Source: Lampris incognitus (lineage: Eukaryota > Chordata > Actinopteri > Lampriformes > Lampridae). Taken from it: a stretch of 64,000 nucleotides of DNA. The stretch lies in assembly GCF_029633865.1 (NCBI RefSeq), contig NC_079219.1, positions 12,087,420-12,151,419 on the forward strand, written 5' to 3'. The notes below the pieces were generated by a model. That model worked only from the letters and a program-made list of their open reading frames with translations, did not search any database and was not told the origin of the DNA. Positions 1-10,662 of the stretch are shown piece by piece (the stretch's first letter is position 1; every line of letters begins with the position of its first letter). A program made the translations under genes and the position numbers.

Positions 1-374
1 TAACTTGTTATTTTATCCATCTGGATCATGGACTCCGGTTACATAAGCGGCTTCTTAACCTCTCCCGTCTCCGTACAGCGCTGCTGACATTATTTGACCG
101 TAGGCCAAGGATAATGGATGGATGGATGCATGGATCCCATTTTTACAAGGGTGGCAGGCTAACTGTTTCCTACGGAATCTTTAGTGTTTCAGCAAAATAT
201 TTATTTAAAAATTACAAAGGCAAAACTGAAAAAAAAGAGAAGCTGGTTGTCAGTTTGAGCAATCATGTCTCCAAATAGATTAAACTCACTTTCAGACCTC
301 AGTCACAGGGCATGATGGCTTTTGAATTTCTAGTGTTTTAAAAATATTTCGATACTTGTTTCCCCCATACATAT
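1..374. other. Intergenic, no gene seen
   Basis: No coding segment was recognised here. A short run of ATGG units at about 109-127 follows GGATAATGG, the end sequence seen on RTE and SINE copies elsewhere in the window, so this may be the last stub of such an element. Confidence 0.4.
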
Positions 375-508
375 TGTAAGGACCAGGGATGTGTAGACTC
401 GCTAGCCCTTAGTTACCGCGTCGGACCCATTAGTTGACTGGTTAGCGCAGCCGGCTGTGGTGCGGGGAACGCGGGTTCGCTTCCCGGCTGCCCACTGAAT
501 TTGCTGCA
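375..508 (+). mobile_element. Short TG...CA element with tRNA-like core, copy A
   Basis: This 134-bp unit starts TGTAAGG and ends near TGCTGCA. It carries a tRNA-like A box around 430-446 (TTAGTTGACTGGTTAGC) and a B-box-like GGGTTCGCTTCCC at about 473-485. It is a diverged relative of the units at 6716-6850, 17168-17322 and 29885-30019. The flanking duplication is not clear in this copy (ATAT against GTAT), so the limits are less certain than in the other three. It is a fossil with no coding capacity. Confidence 0.55.
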
Positions 509-680
509 GTATAAACAAAGGCATGCCGATATCTCTTTATGCGCCACTGATTATGTTTAAATGCACCACAAGGCACCATTGCTTTCTCATCAGGTACTGA
601 ACCTTGAAAAATGATTATCTGAATATCCGACGTATCCGAATATAAAGACGACTTTACTGCTGAGCCTGAGACGGTCAGCT

Positions 681-725
681 GAGACTGACGAAGTCACTTA
701 GATGAGTGATGAAACGTGTCTCCCA
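681..725 (+). ncRNA. Hammerhead-ribozyme-like motif (Penelope type)
   Basis: CTGACGA at 685-691 and GAAAC at 711-715 flank a predicted 6-bp helix II with a 6-nt loop. A two-pair helix III (AC/GU, loop GU) places a GUC triplet at 718-720. Helix I is weak, with one mismatch in the first four pairs. The arrangement follows the minimal hammerheads known from Penelope-like retroelements. No Penelope coding remnant was recognised beside it. Activity is not shown. Confidence 0.45.
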
Positions 726-900
726 CTAAACTTTGTGGCCACATGAAATGATTCAACTTTCTGGGATTTCCTTTCCTGGATTATTGAGTATGCATCAATA
801 CAACTTCACAACTGTCTTGTTGAAGTTACTGCAAAAAGGTGAATTCGCATTTTATCATATGAAGTGGCAAAGATAAAATATAAATAAACAGACTGTTCAC

Positions 901-2151
901 CTCATTTAGCGAGTGAAGCTTCAACTGTTGAGCCACACCTCGGACAACAGGTTGAACAGAAGAGCTTGTCAGCCGCAGGCCTTCCCGGTCGAATTCCTCC
1001 ACCTTTCTCCTCCCTCCCATCAGGAGCCCGAACATCACCTGACGGATGGGCCGAGAGGTCAGGTTGGCGCTCGGCAGGGAGCAGTCGTCCACCGCTGTAG
1101 CCAGTTTCATCCTATGGAGCATGAGGACGTCAGTGACGTCACTGCTCAGCCGGCCCTGGGTCAGAGGGAGGCGTGCCCAGTCAGGAACCACGCCCAGGGT
1201 GTCCGGGAGCAGAGGTGGCGCTGTCCCGTCGCTGAAGAACTGCCGCAGGTGGCTGGCAGTAAGCCGGTATTCCTCCATGCCCGTAGACAAACCATTCAGC
1301 ACTTCGGCCCGTTTCTGTCTGCTCATGTCTCCCATCAGCCCCAGCGCCGCCACCAGCGCATCTTCCGGCTGCTGGAAGTCCCTCAGCCAGCGCAGCAGAC
1401 CCTCTAGGTTGGCGAACCTGTCTCTGGCTGTCAGGGCGTATGAGGCAAAAGAAAGATATATGTTCATTTCTCGCAGCTTGACATAGTCGTTTCCGACGAG
1501 CGCGGCGAAGGCGGGCAGCAGCTGGCGTTTGATGTTGAAAAGGGCGCAGAAGCTGGATGCGGAGTAGCGCTTGCACGGGATAAAACTTTGGTTCCCGTTC
1601 CGCGCCACAGCCTCCCATTTGAAATGGGAGATGGGCAGAAAGCCCGCCGGGAGGTCAAACACGTAGAAGTCACTGTCGTTGGATAGCACAGGGCAACGCC
1701 ACTCACTGGCCAGGGAGGCGATTTCGCGGTCGGCTTCCCAGTAGCACTGCGCAAAAGGCACTTTCAGATCAGCCAGCGTCTGCCTCACCACCTGTTTAGC
1801 CAGCGACGGCAAAACATTCGCCTCCTCCCCGAATGCTGCCTTGTTCGCCTTTAGGATCCTGTCCTCTGCGCGTTTCCGCAAGGTCTCATATTTGTTGTCG
1901 CTGGTGTCTGTACCCCCGTCCAGCACCACGTACGGTTCAATCCCACAGTCTCTGAGGGCTTTGATAAACTTCCCAATCACGTCCTGAAACGCATCATACT
2001 CTCCGCCGTGCCGCTGGTCCAGACCTGCTCCAAAGTAGAGCATGTGGTACAGGTTGCTGCCGTCGATAATCAGCTTGTTGTTGCTGAAGCGAATATCCCG
2101 GTAGACTTGGCTGTTGCCCTCGACAAAGGATAACAAACCCTGGACCCCCAT
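901..2151 (-). CDS. aste1: Asteroid homolog 1-like nuclease, first coding exon
   Basis: This 417-codon segment encodes the XPG/FEN1-type nuclease fold of the Asteroid family (ASTE1), which human work links to structure-specific single-strand DNA cleavage. The chosen start is MGVQGLLSFVE, with glycine at position 2 as usual for FEN1-like proteins. Acidic catalytic-type motifs are visible: IIDGSNL (N-terminal block), VLDGG, and in the internal block YWEADREIA followed by LSNDSDFYVFDL. An upstream in-frame ATG at 2184 lies only about 12 bp below the TATA box, so it is unlikely to be transcribed. At 895-900 a good splice donor (GAG/GTGAAC) ends the exon in phase 0. Without splicing the frame runs on to a stop at 826. 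Human ASTE1 is longer (about 680 residues), so 3' exons are expected below 826 or outside the window; none could be identified in 1-825. The ASTE1 call is confident, the 3' structure is not. Confidence 0.85.
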
Positions 2152-2195
2152 AGTGAGAGAAGAGCCGCGCTCTGCACAGGTCAAGAGAGGAGGTC

Positions 2196-2203
2196 TATTT
2201 ATA
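2196..2203 (-). promoter_or_regulatory. TATA box of the aste1-like gene
   Basis: On the minus strand this reads TATAAATA, 45 bp upstream of the chosen ATG (2151). Transcription would start near 2170, giving a short leader and excluding the more upstream ATG. Confidence 0.6.
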
Positions 2204-2232
2204 CTGAGCGCTCCAAAGACACCCAGTCCTTC

Positions 2233-2246
2233 AGTTTCATTTTCCT
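2233..2246 (-). promoter_or_regulatory. Perfect ISRE upstream of the aste1-like gene
   Basis: The plus strand reads AGTTTCATTTTCCT, an exact fit to the ISRE consensus AGTTTCNNTTTCNY bound by ISGF3 and IRF factors. It lies about 30 bp upstream of the TATA box. A second, imperfect IRF-like site (GAAAGGAAACT) follows at about 2256-2266. This arrangement is typical of interferon-inducible promoters; inducibility of this gene is inferred. Confidence 0.6.
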
Positions 2247-2534
2247 TACCTCAGAGAAAGGAAACTAGTCCTAAAACGATATCTAATATTGTCATTAGGT
2301 AATAACATTGTTGCCAGTAAACAAAAAGAGAGAGAGACTCATGTCCTCACATGGCTACAGATGGATAACGACGGATATTCTCCGTCGTTATCTGGAATGA
2401 ATTGTGGTCTTTGGAATCATGTGTGTTGTAAAATGCGTCTTTGTGGAAAACACAACAAGGCGAAAGAAAAGCTCGTCTCTCTGATAATGAGCAAATTCCT
2501 AAATAACTTTTAATGGATGGTGGCAAAGGTGGAT

Positions 2535-2640
2535 AGATCGGAATCAGAATCGAGTTTATTGGCCATGCATGTTTGCACATACATGGGATTGGACTCCGGT
2601 TTCGTGGCTCCTTTCAGTGTACTTAACATAGAATGACAAC
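2535..2640 (-). mobile_element. LINE-like 3' tail fragment
   Basis: The segment beginning AATCAGAATCGAGTTTATTGG, followed by a track ending near ACTCCGGTTTC, resembles the reversed 3' end of a common fish LINE tail. It has no coding part. The family assignment is from memory and uncertain. Confidence 0.35.
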
Positions 2641-2859
2641 ACTACAACAATCTTCAGATATATACAGAGGTGATAAAGCGCAATGGTGCAGAGACTATAT
2701 CAGAGATGCTGAAATAGATGTTAGCGGGTTGCCTGCGGGCACCACAGAGCGTATACAGTCCAGCATATGTAGGGTTTTTTCAACCTTTTCTTTCACTAAA
2801 CATAAAATTGACGCTCGCAAATATACATAAACAAACAATTACGTTGTATTTATTGCACA

Positions 2860-3620
2860 ATGCATCATGCTCATCGGTGTGACTTCCGCGCTGTGCGGAC
2901 GACTGGACCTGCGGCGCACGCGGAGAGCGGCTCAGCTGCAGGAGCGCTCGTCCTGCGGAGGTGCGAGGCATGTTGAATGTGATGTGATGTAGGAAGGAGC
3001 CCGATGTCGAAACGGGGGGGGGGGGGACCCGGCTCAAAGACTCATCCGTTGTCTCAAACTTCTCTGTCTGAGAAGCGAAAGTCGTGATAATGAATATGAT
3101 GTGGTTGTTGTTGTTGTTGTTGACGACTCGTGTGGTGTCCTGTCAGGAGCGGTTGCGTGCGGAGGGCGTGGTTTCTGTTTCCCGTCAAGTTCTCGACTCA
3201 ACCGGTCAGAAAGGAAAACGAAACTGACGCATGCCTCCTCCGTGACTCTAGACGCAGGCGAGGCGGGGCTGGCCTTACCGTGTTCAACTTGGCGAGTATC
3301 GGGGCAGCGAGGGTGGACCCGGACCCGGACCCGCGTACGTGCTTTGCAAAACGACTTTATGGCCATATAGCGACAGCTTCGTTATAATAACACGTCCCCT
3401 CCTCTTTGTCGAGCGAAATCTGAAACGGAGACGGCGGTGGGAGGGGGACCGGGCGTCTTGTAAGCACGACGCACCAAGTCATGGACAAAGGGGTAAAAGG
3501 GTGAATTCGGGTAGTAATGCACCAACCCAGCACAGTAGAGCCCTGCGCGGGACGGCTTTTCCAGCTCCCGCAAAGTGTGTCCACTCCCGCCCGCTCGCGC
3601 AAACATTCTGACCTTTCACG
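2860..3620. promoter_or_regulatory. CpG-rich block with a perfect ISRE, no gene recognised
   Basis: This stretch is much richer in G, C and CpG than its surroundings and contains GAAAACGAAACT at 3214-3225, an exact ISRE core on the plus strand. Open frames on both strands read as low-complexity Arg/Ser/Thr-rich sequence without a known domain, so they were not called genes. It may be a promoter or first exon of a gene not visible here, or simply a GC-rich remnant. A G-run lies at 3017-3027. Confidence 0.4.
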
Positions 3621-3716
3621 TCACGCCCTCACATTTTTGTTTGTTTGTTTGTCTTGTTTCTCCCGTCCCACAAGGGAAAACACGTTACTTTACTGTGTAC
3701 TATTAATAAAGAGATG

Positions 3717-3718
<2 letters not shown>

Positions 3719-3774
<56 letters not shown>
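3719..3774. repeat. (CA)n(TA)n microsatellite
   Basis: About 20 CA units run directly into TA units. Similar CA-TA compound tracts occur at 4543-4591. Confidence 0.9.
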
Positions 3775-3775
<1 letters not shown>

Positions 3776-4542
3776 GCAGTGGCGACTCCTGACAAATTTC
3801 TCAGGGGGAGGGGCAATTGTTGCGATGACGACTAAGGTGACCCGTTCAATGGGTAAATTAACAGGTAGCTAGACAACTGTCACAATTTGTTTTTTTCTGG
3901 TCAACTCACACAGCAATACCACCTGTAACCACTAGAGGGAAACACACAACACAAAGATTTTCCATTTAGCTAGATAAGCTGCATGCTACGTATATGCTTG
4001 GCCTATTTGTGGAAAGTTAGATCCAGGAGTGATCGTAAATAAGTAAAAAAAATCTTGGCTCTACAATGAATATGATCAATCCACTATGGTCATCAACAGA
4101 TAAATTGTCTATCAGTTTACCTTCAAATACCTTTGAACATGTACAGAGATATCTGCTTTACCATTAATAAAGAAGGGGACTACATACATATAAGTCAAAA
4201 ACCTTACAAGTATTTATTTACCGTTCTTGAAAGTATTGTTGTTGTTGTTTTCATTGCAAATGGCTTACAAACGCACTGGCACAATAACTAAGTTGTCAGA
4301 TAGAAAATATGTAGTTATCTAATGCTAGTAAATTGCATGGAGTGAACATTCATATAACTGTCACCTATGAAAAGTGACAATGGTATGATATGATTGTAAA
4401 CATGATAACAAACAACATAAATAAACTGCAAGTACACAATAGTTTATAAAAATGCAAGTAGTAGTATATTCAAGGGGTAGTATATTCAATTCCTCAATAT
4501 TGCACAAAAAATAATTGTATTTACAGAAACAAACAGCCCCCC

Positions 4543-4544
4543 CC

Positions 4545-4591
<47 letters not shown>
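4543..4591. repeat. (CA)n(TA)n microsatellite before an RTE copy
   Basis: A CA tract runs into a TA tract, immediately followed by the 5' end of an RTE copy. Confidence 0.9.
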
Positions 4592-4593
<2 letters not shown>

Positions 4594-4595
4594 CT

Positions 4596-6152
4596 ATCAT
4601 AAATAAGATTTCCATACCGGATCGGTCAAGGCCCGGGGTACCAACGACCGCCACCGGTACTGTTAACCAGCAGGGTGCCGGTGGAAACTATGCTACTGTT
4701 GGGCGAAGGAGAAGGAGAGGGGGAAGGCATGTCCAGATGCAGCGAGAGAGGAGGAAAAGTAGGAGTGTGGAGGTGAGAGTCGGAACTTTGAATGTTGGCA
4801 CTATGACTGGTAAAGGGAGACAGCTGGCTGATATGATGGAAAGATGAAAGGTAGGCATACTGTGTGTGCAAGAGACCATGTGGAAGGGGAGTAAGGCCAG
4901 GAGTATTGGAGGTGAGTTCAAACTCTTCTACCATGCTGCGAATGGGAGGAGAAATGGGGTAGGGGTCATTATGAAGAAAAAGTATGTCAAGAGTGTGCTG
5001 GAGGTGAAGAGAGTATCAGACAGAGGGATGAGTATGACGCTGGAAATCGAAGGTGTATTGCTGAATGTTATCAGCGCATATGCCCCACAATTTGGGTGTG
5101 AAATCAAAGAGAAAGAAGAATTATGGAGTGAGTTGGATGAAGTAGTGGAGAGTGTACCCAAGGAGGAGAGAGTGGTGATTGGAGCGGACTTCAATGGACA
5201 TGTTGGTGAAGGGAACAGAGATGACGAGTAGGTGATGGGTAGGTATGGTGTCAAGGAGAGAAATGTGGAAGGACAGATGGTGGTGGATTTTGCAAAAAGG
5301 AGGACAATGGCTGTGGTGAATACATATTTCAAGCAGAGGGAGGAACACATGGTGACGTACAAGAGTGCAGGAAAGTGCACACAGGTGGACTATATCTTAT
5401 GTAGAAGGCGCCATCTAAAAGGGATTGGAGACTGCAAGGTGGTGACAGGGAAGAACGTAGCTAGACAGCATCGGATGGTGGTCTGTAGGATGACTTTGGA
5501 GACCAAGAAGAGGAAGCGAGTGAAGACACAGCCGAAGATCAAATGGTGGAAGTTGAAGAAGGAAGACTGTTGTGTGGAGTTAAGGCAGGAGTTAAGACAG
5601 GCACTGGGTGGTAGTGAAGAGTTGCCAGATGGCTGGGCAAGCACTGCAGAAATAGTGAGGGAGACAGCTAGGAAAGTGCTTGGTGTGTCATCAGGACAGA
5701 GGAAGTAAGAAAAGGAGACTTGGTGGTGAAACGAGGAAGTACAGCAAATTATACAGAAGAGGTGGTTGGCAAAGAAGAAGTGGGATAGTCAGAGAGATGA
5801 AGAAAGTAGACAGGAGTACAAGGAGATGCAGCATAAAGCGAAGAGAGAGGTGGCAAAGGCAAAAGAAAAGGCTTATGGTGAGTTGTATGACAGGTTAGAC
5901 ACTAAGGAAGGAAGAAAAGGACTTGTACCGATTGGCTAAACAGAGGGACTGAGCTGTGAAGGATTTGCAGCAAGTTAGGGCGATCAATGATAGAGATGGA
6001 ACTGTGCTGACAAGCGAGGAGAGTGTGCTGAGAAGGTGGAAGGAGTACTTTGAGGGGCTGATGAATGAAGAAAATGAGAGCGAGAGAAGGTTGGATGATG
6101 TAGGGATAGTGAATCAGCAAGTTCAGTGGATTAGCAAGGAGGAAGTGAGGCC
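4596..6152 (+). mobile_element. RTE-clade LINE, copy 1 (3' part missing)
   Basis: The translated pieces show an AP-type endonuclease: [11 protein letters not shown], then QETMWKGSKARSIGG, FKLFYHAANGRRNG, and VISAYAPQFG with DFNGHVGEG. These are hallmark motifs of the RTE ORF. The frame is broken by several stops and shifts (for example after 4847, at 5229 and around 5706). The copy stops abruptly near 6152, inside the region ahead of the reverse transcriptase, and joins unrelated DNA. It is about 90% alike by eye to copy 2 at 13790-16650, including the 5' end AATAAGATTTCC. It is a dead copy. Confidence 0.85.
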
Positions 6153-6715
6153 AGCTCCACTTGGGGAAATCAGCTTCCATAAACCAAAGAGGCTAGGCAG
6201 GCAGCTCCCAGCAGCTTCCAAAACTTCTAGGAGGAATAGTGTCAAGCCAGGAGGCATGTAATAGTTGACAGAGGCTAGATAAGTTTCCTTTTGTCATTGT
6301 GCATTTAATTCATTTTCAAAAGTTCTCCTGCATCTTGTAACACCATAAACTACCCGGAAAACCGAGAATTTTTTATAATACAGAGATGAAAATCATAAAG
6401 ATGTATAGACACTGAGTCATTTCAATGTATTTGTTTGACCTTTACCTTCAGATTATTTATTCTGGAAATCAGATTGTCTAGTTTCTATTGCGTACTGTTT
6501 CTGTTTTAATGCTCTGCTTCATGACTTTAATAAAAATTCAATCAAGATTCATAAAATCTTGAAAAAACAATATTATTCAGCATAATAATTGTCTTGTTAT
6601 TGCCCTGTCATCAGTGTTGACCGATGATGACATCCGGGAACTGCAGGTTGTGGACCCAGACGCTGCAGTGCTGACAAGTTTGGAGAACAGTGACACAAAT
6701 GTAGACTAATATCTA
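6153..6715. other. Intergenic, no clear gene
   Basis: The stretch is AT-rich. A short open segment at 6600-6705 (plus) reads LTDDDIRELQVVDPDA, acidic and protein-like, but with no recognised family, start or splice context. It was not called as a gene. Confidence 0.4.
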
Positions 6716-6850
6716 TGTAACCGGTTATTTTTTCGCCCGGTGCGGGATTCGATACGGGGTGTACTGCACCACAAGGCGACGTCACTAACCGCTCGACTAA
6801 AGGGTCAGACACGTTAATTAGGGGCTAATGTGTCTTATTACTAGTTTACA
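6716..6850 (-). mobile_element. Short TG...CA element with tRNA-like core, copy B
   Basis: This is a 135-bp unit with TGTAACCGG at one end and GTTTACA at the other, flanked by a perfect 4-bp duplication TCTA (6712-6715 and 6851-6854). On the minus strand it contains an A box (TAGTCGAGCGGTTAG) and a B-box-like ATCGAATCCC. It has the same length as copy D at 29885-30019 and is very similar to it. TG...CA ends with a 4-bp duplication are LTR-like, while the core is SINE-like. It is a non-coding fossil. Confidence 0.7.
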
Positions 6851-6944
6851 TCTACATCTAAACCATGCCTGGTTTAGATGTAGATATTAGTCTACGTATA
6901 AACCAGGCATTCCAGTGAAACCAAAGAGTAGACAGATAACCTAC

Positions 6945-7146
6945 CTGATATAAAATGGGCACCGCAAACGCCAGCATTTTTAATCGTGTCCTCAGTCCAG
7001 TTTTCATCAATACGTTTGATGGCTTCCAACCACAGGCGCTTCCGGTTGCTCTGAAATGGCCGTGACTCCGTCGGAATTCGGTAAAACTTCAGTCCGCTGT
7101 TGGTAGAGTAGCGATTCGCACAGCCAAACACACAACAACCGGACAT
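6945..7146 (-). CDS. THAP-domain protein, first coding exon only
   Basis: The exon encodes about 67 residues of a THAP zinc finger (C2CH), a DNA-binding domain shared by THAP proteins and P-element-type transposases. It begins MSGCCVFGCANR, which supplies the first cysteine pair; then FYRIPTESR, a central W (RLWLEAIKR), and C-x2-H followed by F (CGAHFISG). A good donor (G/GTAGGT) ends it at 6945. No downstream exon was found on the minus strand before the RTE copy, so the rest is either further away, lost, or the exon is an orphan. Only the domain is certain; the family member cannot be named. Confidence 0.7.
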
Positions 7147-7812
7147 TTTGATGCTGGTTATACTTCTGAATAAACTTTGTAATCTCCTCTTCCTCGTCTG
7201 AATCCGCGAATGAAAGGTAGACTTGTGGGTAGCGTTTCACTTCCGTTGCCTAAATGCGCGCGCATACTTTTGATGACGTAGGCTGTAAAAGGGACTATAG
7301 TGTTATAAAAACCATAACATATGTTATGTTGTAAAAATGCATTGTGTTGCTGATCGCGAGTAGCCGTTAGCATTAGCATAATAGCAGTTAGCTAATCTTT
7401 AAAGAATTTGTTAAGACAAGCTATTGCTAGCGCCACACGAAATAGTGTATGGACTTGTTGCTTAGCTGATTTATTTGATTCAGGAGACGGATGATTTGTG
7501 ACTGTAAGAGAGGAGCTCCGCTGGACCACTTTGGAGAACTGTTTTCTGTTGGAGTGCCATTTGTTTCTTTCTTCGCTGCTGTTCTTCTGCACTCTGCCGA
7601 GCGCCCATCACCAAGTTCCCCCGCGTCTTTCCCCCTCTAAATGTTCCCTGGATCTGTGAGTACTGAGCACCTTTTTTTTCTTTTTTCATTTTGCTTGTGT
7701 GACCAAGTGAAGCGGGCACTACAGTTTCTAGGCCTCTATGCTCCCAAGCCATGACTCAGGCCTGCAGGCCTGCAACGAGGGTTTGGTTTACAAGTGGGTT
7801 GACCATAGGTTG

Positions 7813-7817
<5 letters not shown>

Positions 7818-7843
<26 letters not shown>

Positions 7844-7967
7844 GGGGGGGGGGTATGATTGATGTTATTTGATATCATTTTGTGTTTATTCATATTTGGG
7901 AATAGGCTCCAGCATCCCCGTGACCCTGAGAGCAGGATAAGCGGTTAAGACAATAGATGGATGGATT
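7818..7967 (+). mobile_element. (GT)n plus RTE-tailed SINE 3' fragment
   Basis: A GT run and G run (7818-7852) lead into diverged DNA. From about 7904 the SINE tail is clear: AATAGGCTCCAGCATCCCCG, GACCCTGAGAGCAGGATAAG and ATGGATGGA. Confidence 0.65.
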
Positions 7968-8429
7968 TAGTCCTATTTGTCTTTATTCATGAATTTGATT
8001 TTGAGAAGTTCTGTTTTTTTTGTAAATAAATAGCCTACCATAATTTGTCATTACATTTAAAGAAACCTTGTTGTGTCAAAGCTCATAGGTAATTCATGTT
8101 TAATAACTGTTCAAAGGATAGATAAAATTAGGACAAGAGACGAAAACAAAAATCTAAGTGATATGTCTTTATTATATATCAGAAATTTATTTGGAGGCAT
8201 GGCCAGTTATTTTAGTTTAAAAGAGAGTACCATTAAAATAATTTAAGAGCATAGAGGTAATAGCGCCATTTATTTTGAAACCGTACCCAGGCCCCGCCCA
8301 CAGTACTACTACACATAGCAGATTTTTATACAGCTACATGGGACGGGTGTTACACGTAAATAAACAATTGTGTTCTATTATTTCACAATGCATTATGCTT
8401 ATCAGTGTGACTTGCTGCGTTGTGCAGAT

Positions 8430-9027
8430 GAGTGGACTACTACTACTGCTACTACTACTACTACTTTCGGCTGCTCCCGTTAGGGGTCGCCACAGCGGAT
8501 CATCCATTTCCAGCTCTTCCTGCCCTATGCAGCTTTCTCTGTCACACCTCTGTCACACCAGCCACCTGCATGTCCTCCCTCACCACATCCATAAACCTCC
8601 TCTTTGGCCTCCCTCTTTTCCTGTTCCCTGGCAGCTCCATATTCAGCATCCTTCTCCCAATATACCCAGCATCTCTCCTCCACACATGTCCAAGCCATCT
8701 CAATCTTGTCTCTCTTGCTTTGTCTCCAAGCTGTCCAACCTGAGCGGTCCCTCTAATATACTCGTTCCTAATCCTGTCCTTCTTCGTCACTCCCAGTGAA
8801 AATCTTAGCATCTTCAACTCTGCCACCTCCAGCTCCGCCTCCTGTCTTTTCGTCAGTGCCACCGCCTCCAAACCATACAACATAGCTGGTCTCGCAACAA
8901 TCTTGTAAAACGTCCCTTTAACTCTTGCTGGTACCCTTCTGTCGCAAATCACTCCTGACACTCTTCTCCACCCACTCCACCCTGCCTGCACTCTCATCTT
9001 CACCTCTCTCCTGCACTCCCCGTTACG
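8430..9027 (-). mobile_element. RTE-clade LINE, copy 3 (3' end, CTA-type tail)
   Basis: On the minus strand this encodes the C-terminal part of an [67 protein letters not shown] and [19 protein letters not shown]. The 3' end reads TGGCGACCCCTAACGGGAG followed by TAG triplets, a different tail from copy 2. It is 5' truncated at about 9027, where a hAT-type foldback element sits. Confidence 0.85.
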
Positions 9028-9035
9028 TTCTAGTG

Positions 9036-9240
9036 CAGCGGTGGCTAACCATGTGCCATGGAGAGTCATATGTATGTAGGTTTTCATTCCAGCCGGACTC
9101 CACACCAGGTGATTTCACTGATACATTCTTCCTCTTTGGTTGAAGGGTTACTAATCAGTGAAATCACCTGGTGTGGAGTCCAGCTGGAAGGAAAACCTGC
9201 ATACACATGGCTCTCCATGGCACAAGGTTAGCCACCCCTG
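9036..9240. mobile_element. hAT-type foldback MITE (205 bp)
   Basis: Nearly the whole unit folds on itself: left arm CAGCGGTGGCTAACC..., right arm ending ...GGTTAGCCACCCCTG. It is flanked by an 8-bp duplication with one mismatch (TTCTAGTG at 9028-9035, TACTAGTG at 9241-9248). The 8-bp duplication and CAG...CTG ends are hAT features. It is non-coding and needs a transposase in trans. Confidence 0.8.
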
Positions 9241-9539
9241 TACTAGTGCAATAATTACAGTTATTCTAGTGCAATAGTACACCTAGGGCAAAATTACATT
9301 GTGTTTTTTTCTTTTACTTAACATTTTAGAACATGTGTTTTTGGCTGTGGTTGTTTTATTTTGCTGAGGTTGTTCTAATTTGTTTTGTTTCCATCTTTTA
9401 ACGCACTAACACAGTGGCAGAACATCTTTTATGTGAAATTTGACCTAGTGGCTACATTAACAAGGCGTTGAACCATGTTCACAAAGCATTTCCCGGTGAC
9501 GAAGTCATACGGCCGAATCAACTATTAAGTTAAATTAAG

Positions 9540-10343
<804 letters not shown>

Positions 10344-10439
10344 ATCATATTCTTCATATATTTTATAATTCCATTATAATCTGTTATCCACTTTCCATGT
10401 TGTACTCTGTAAATTGTGTACACACAACATCCATTGCAC

Positions 10440-10662
10440 GTTGTCTGTCTTGGGGGAGGGATCCTTTCTCTCCCTGAGGTTTCTGCCTATTTTCTTCTCC
10501 ATGTTAAAGGGTTTTTTTTGGGTTTTTTTTTAGGGAGTTGTTCCTTATCTGATGCGAGGATCTAAGGACAGCATGTTGTGTTGCTGTAAAGCCCCTTGTG
10601 GCACATTTGTAATTTGTGATAATGGGCTATACAAATAAAATTGACTTGACTTGGCTCAACCT
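10440..10662 (+). mobile_element. L2/CR1-like LINE 3' tail
   Basis: The segment shows the common fish tail: CCTGAGGTTTCTGCC, GTAAAGCCCCTTGTGGC, GGGCTATACAAATAAAATTG and repeated CTTGACTTGA. A shorter piece of the same tail lies at 17765-17810. It is non-coding. Confidence 0.55.

Noticed and set aside
3034-3366. 110-codon minus-strand frame in the CpG block
   Set aside because: Arg/Ser/Thr-rich low-complexity sequence, mirrored by an equally long plus-strand frame; no family recognised.
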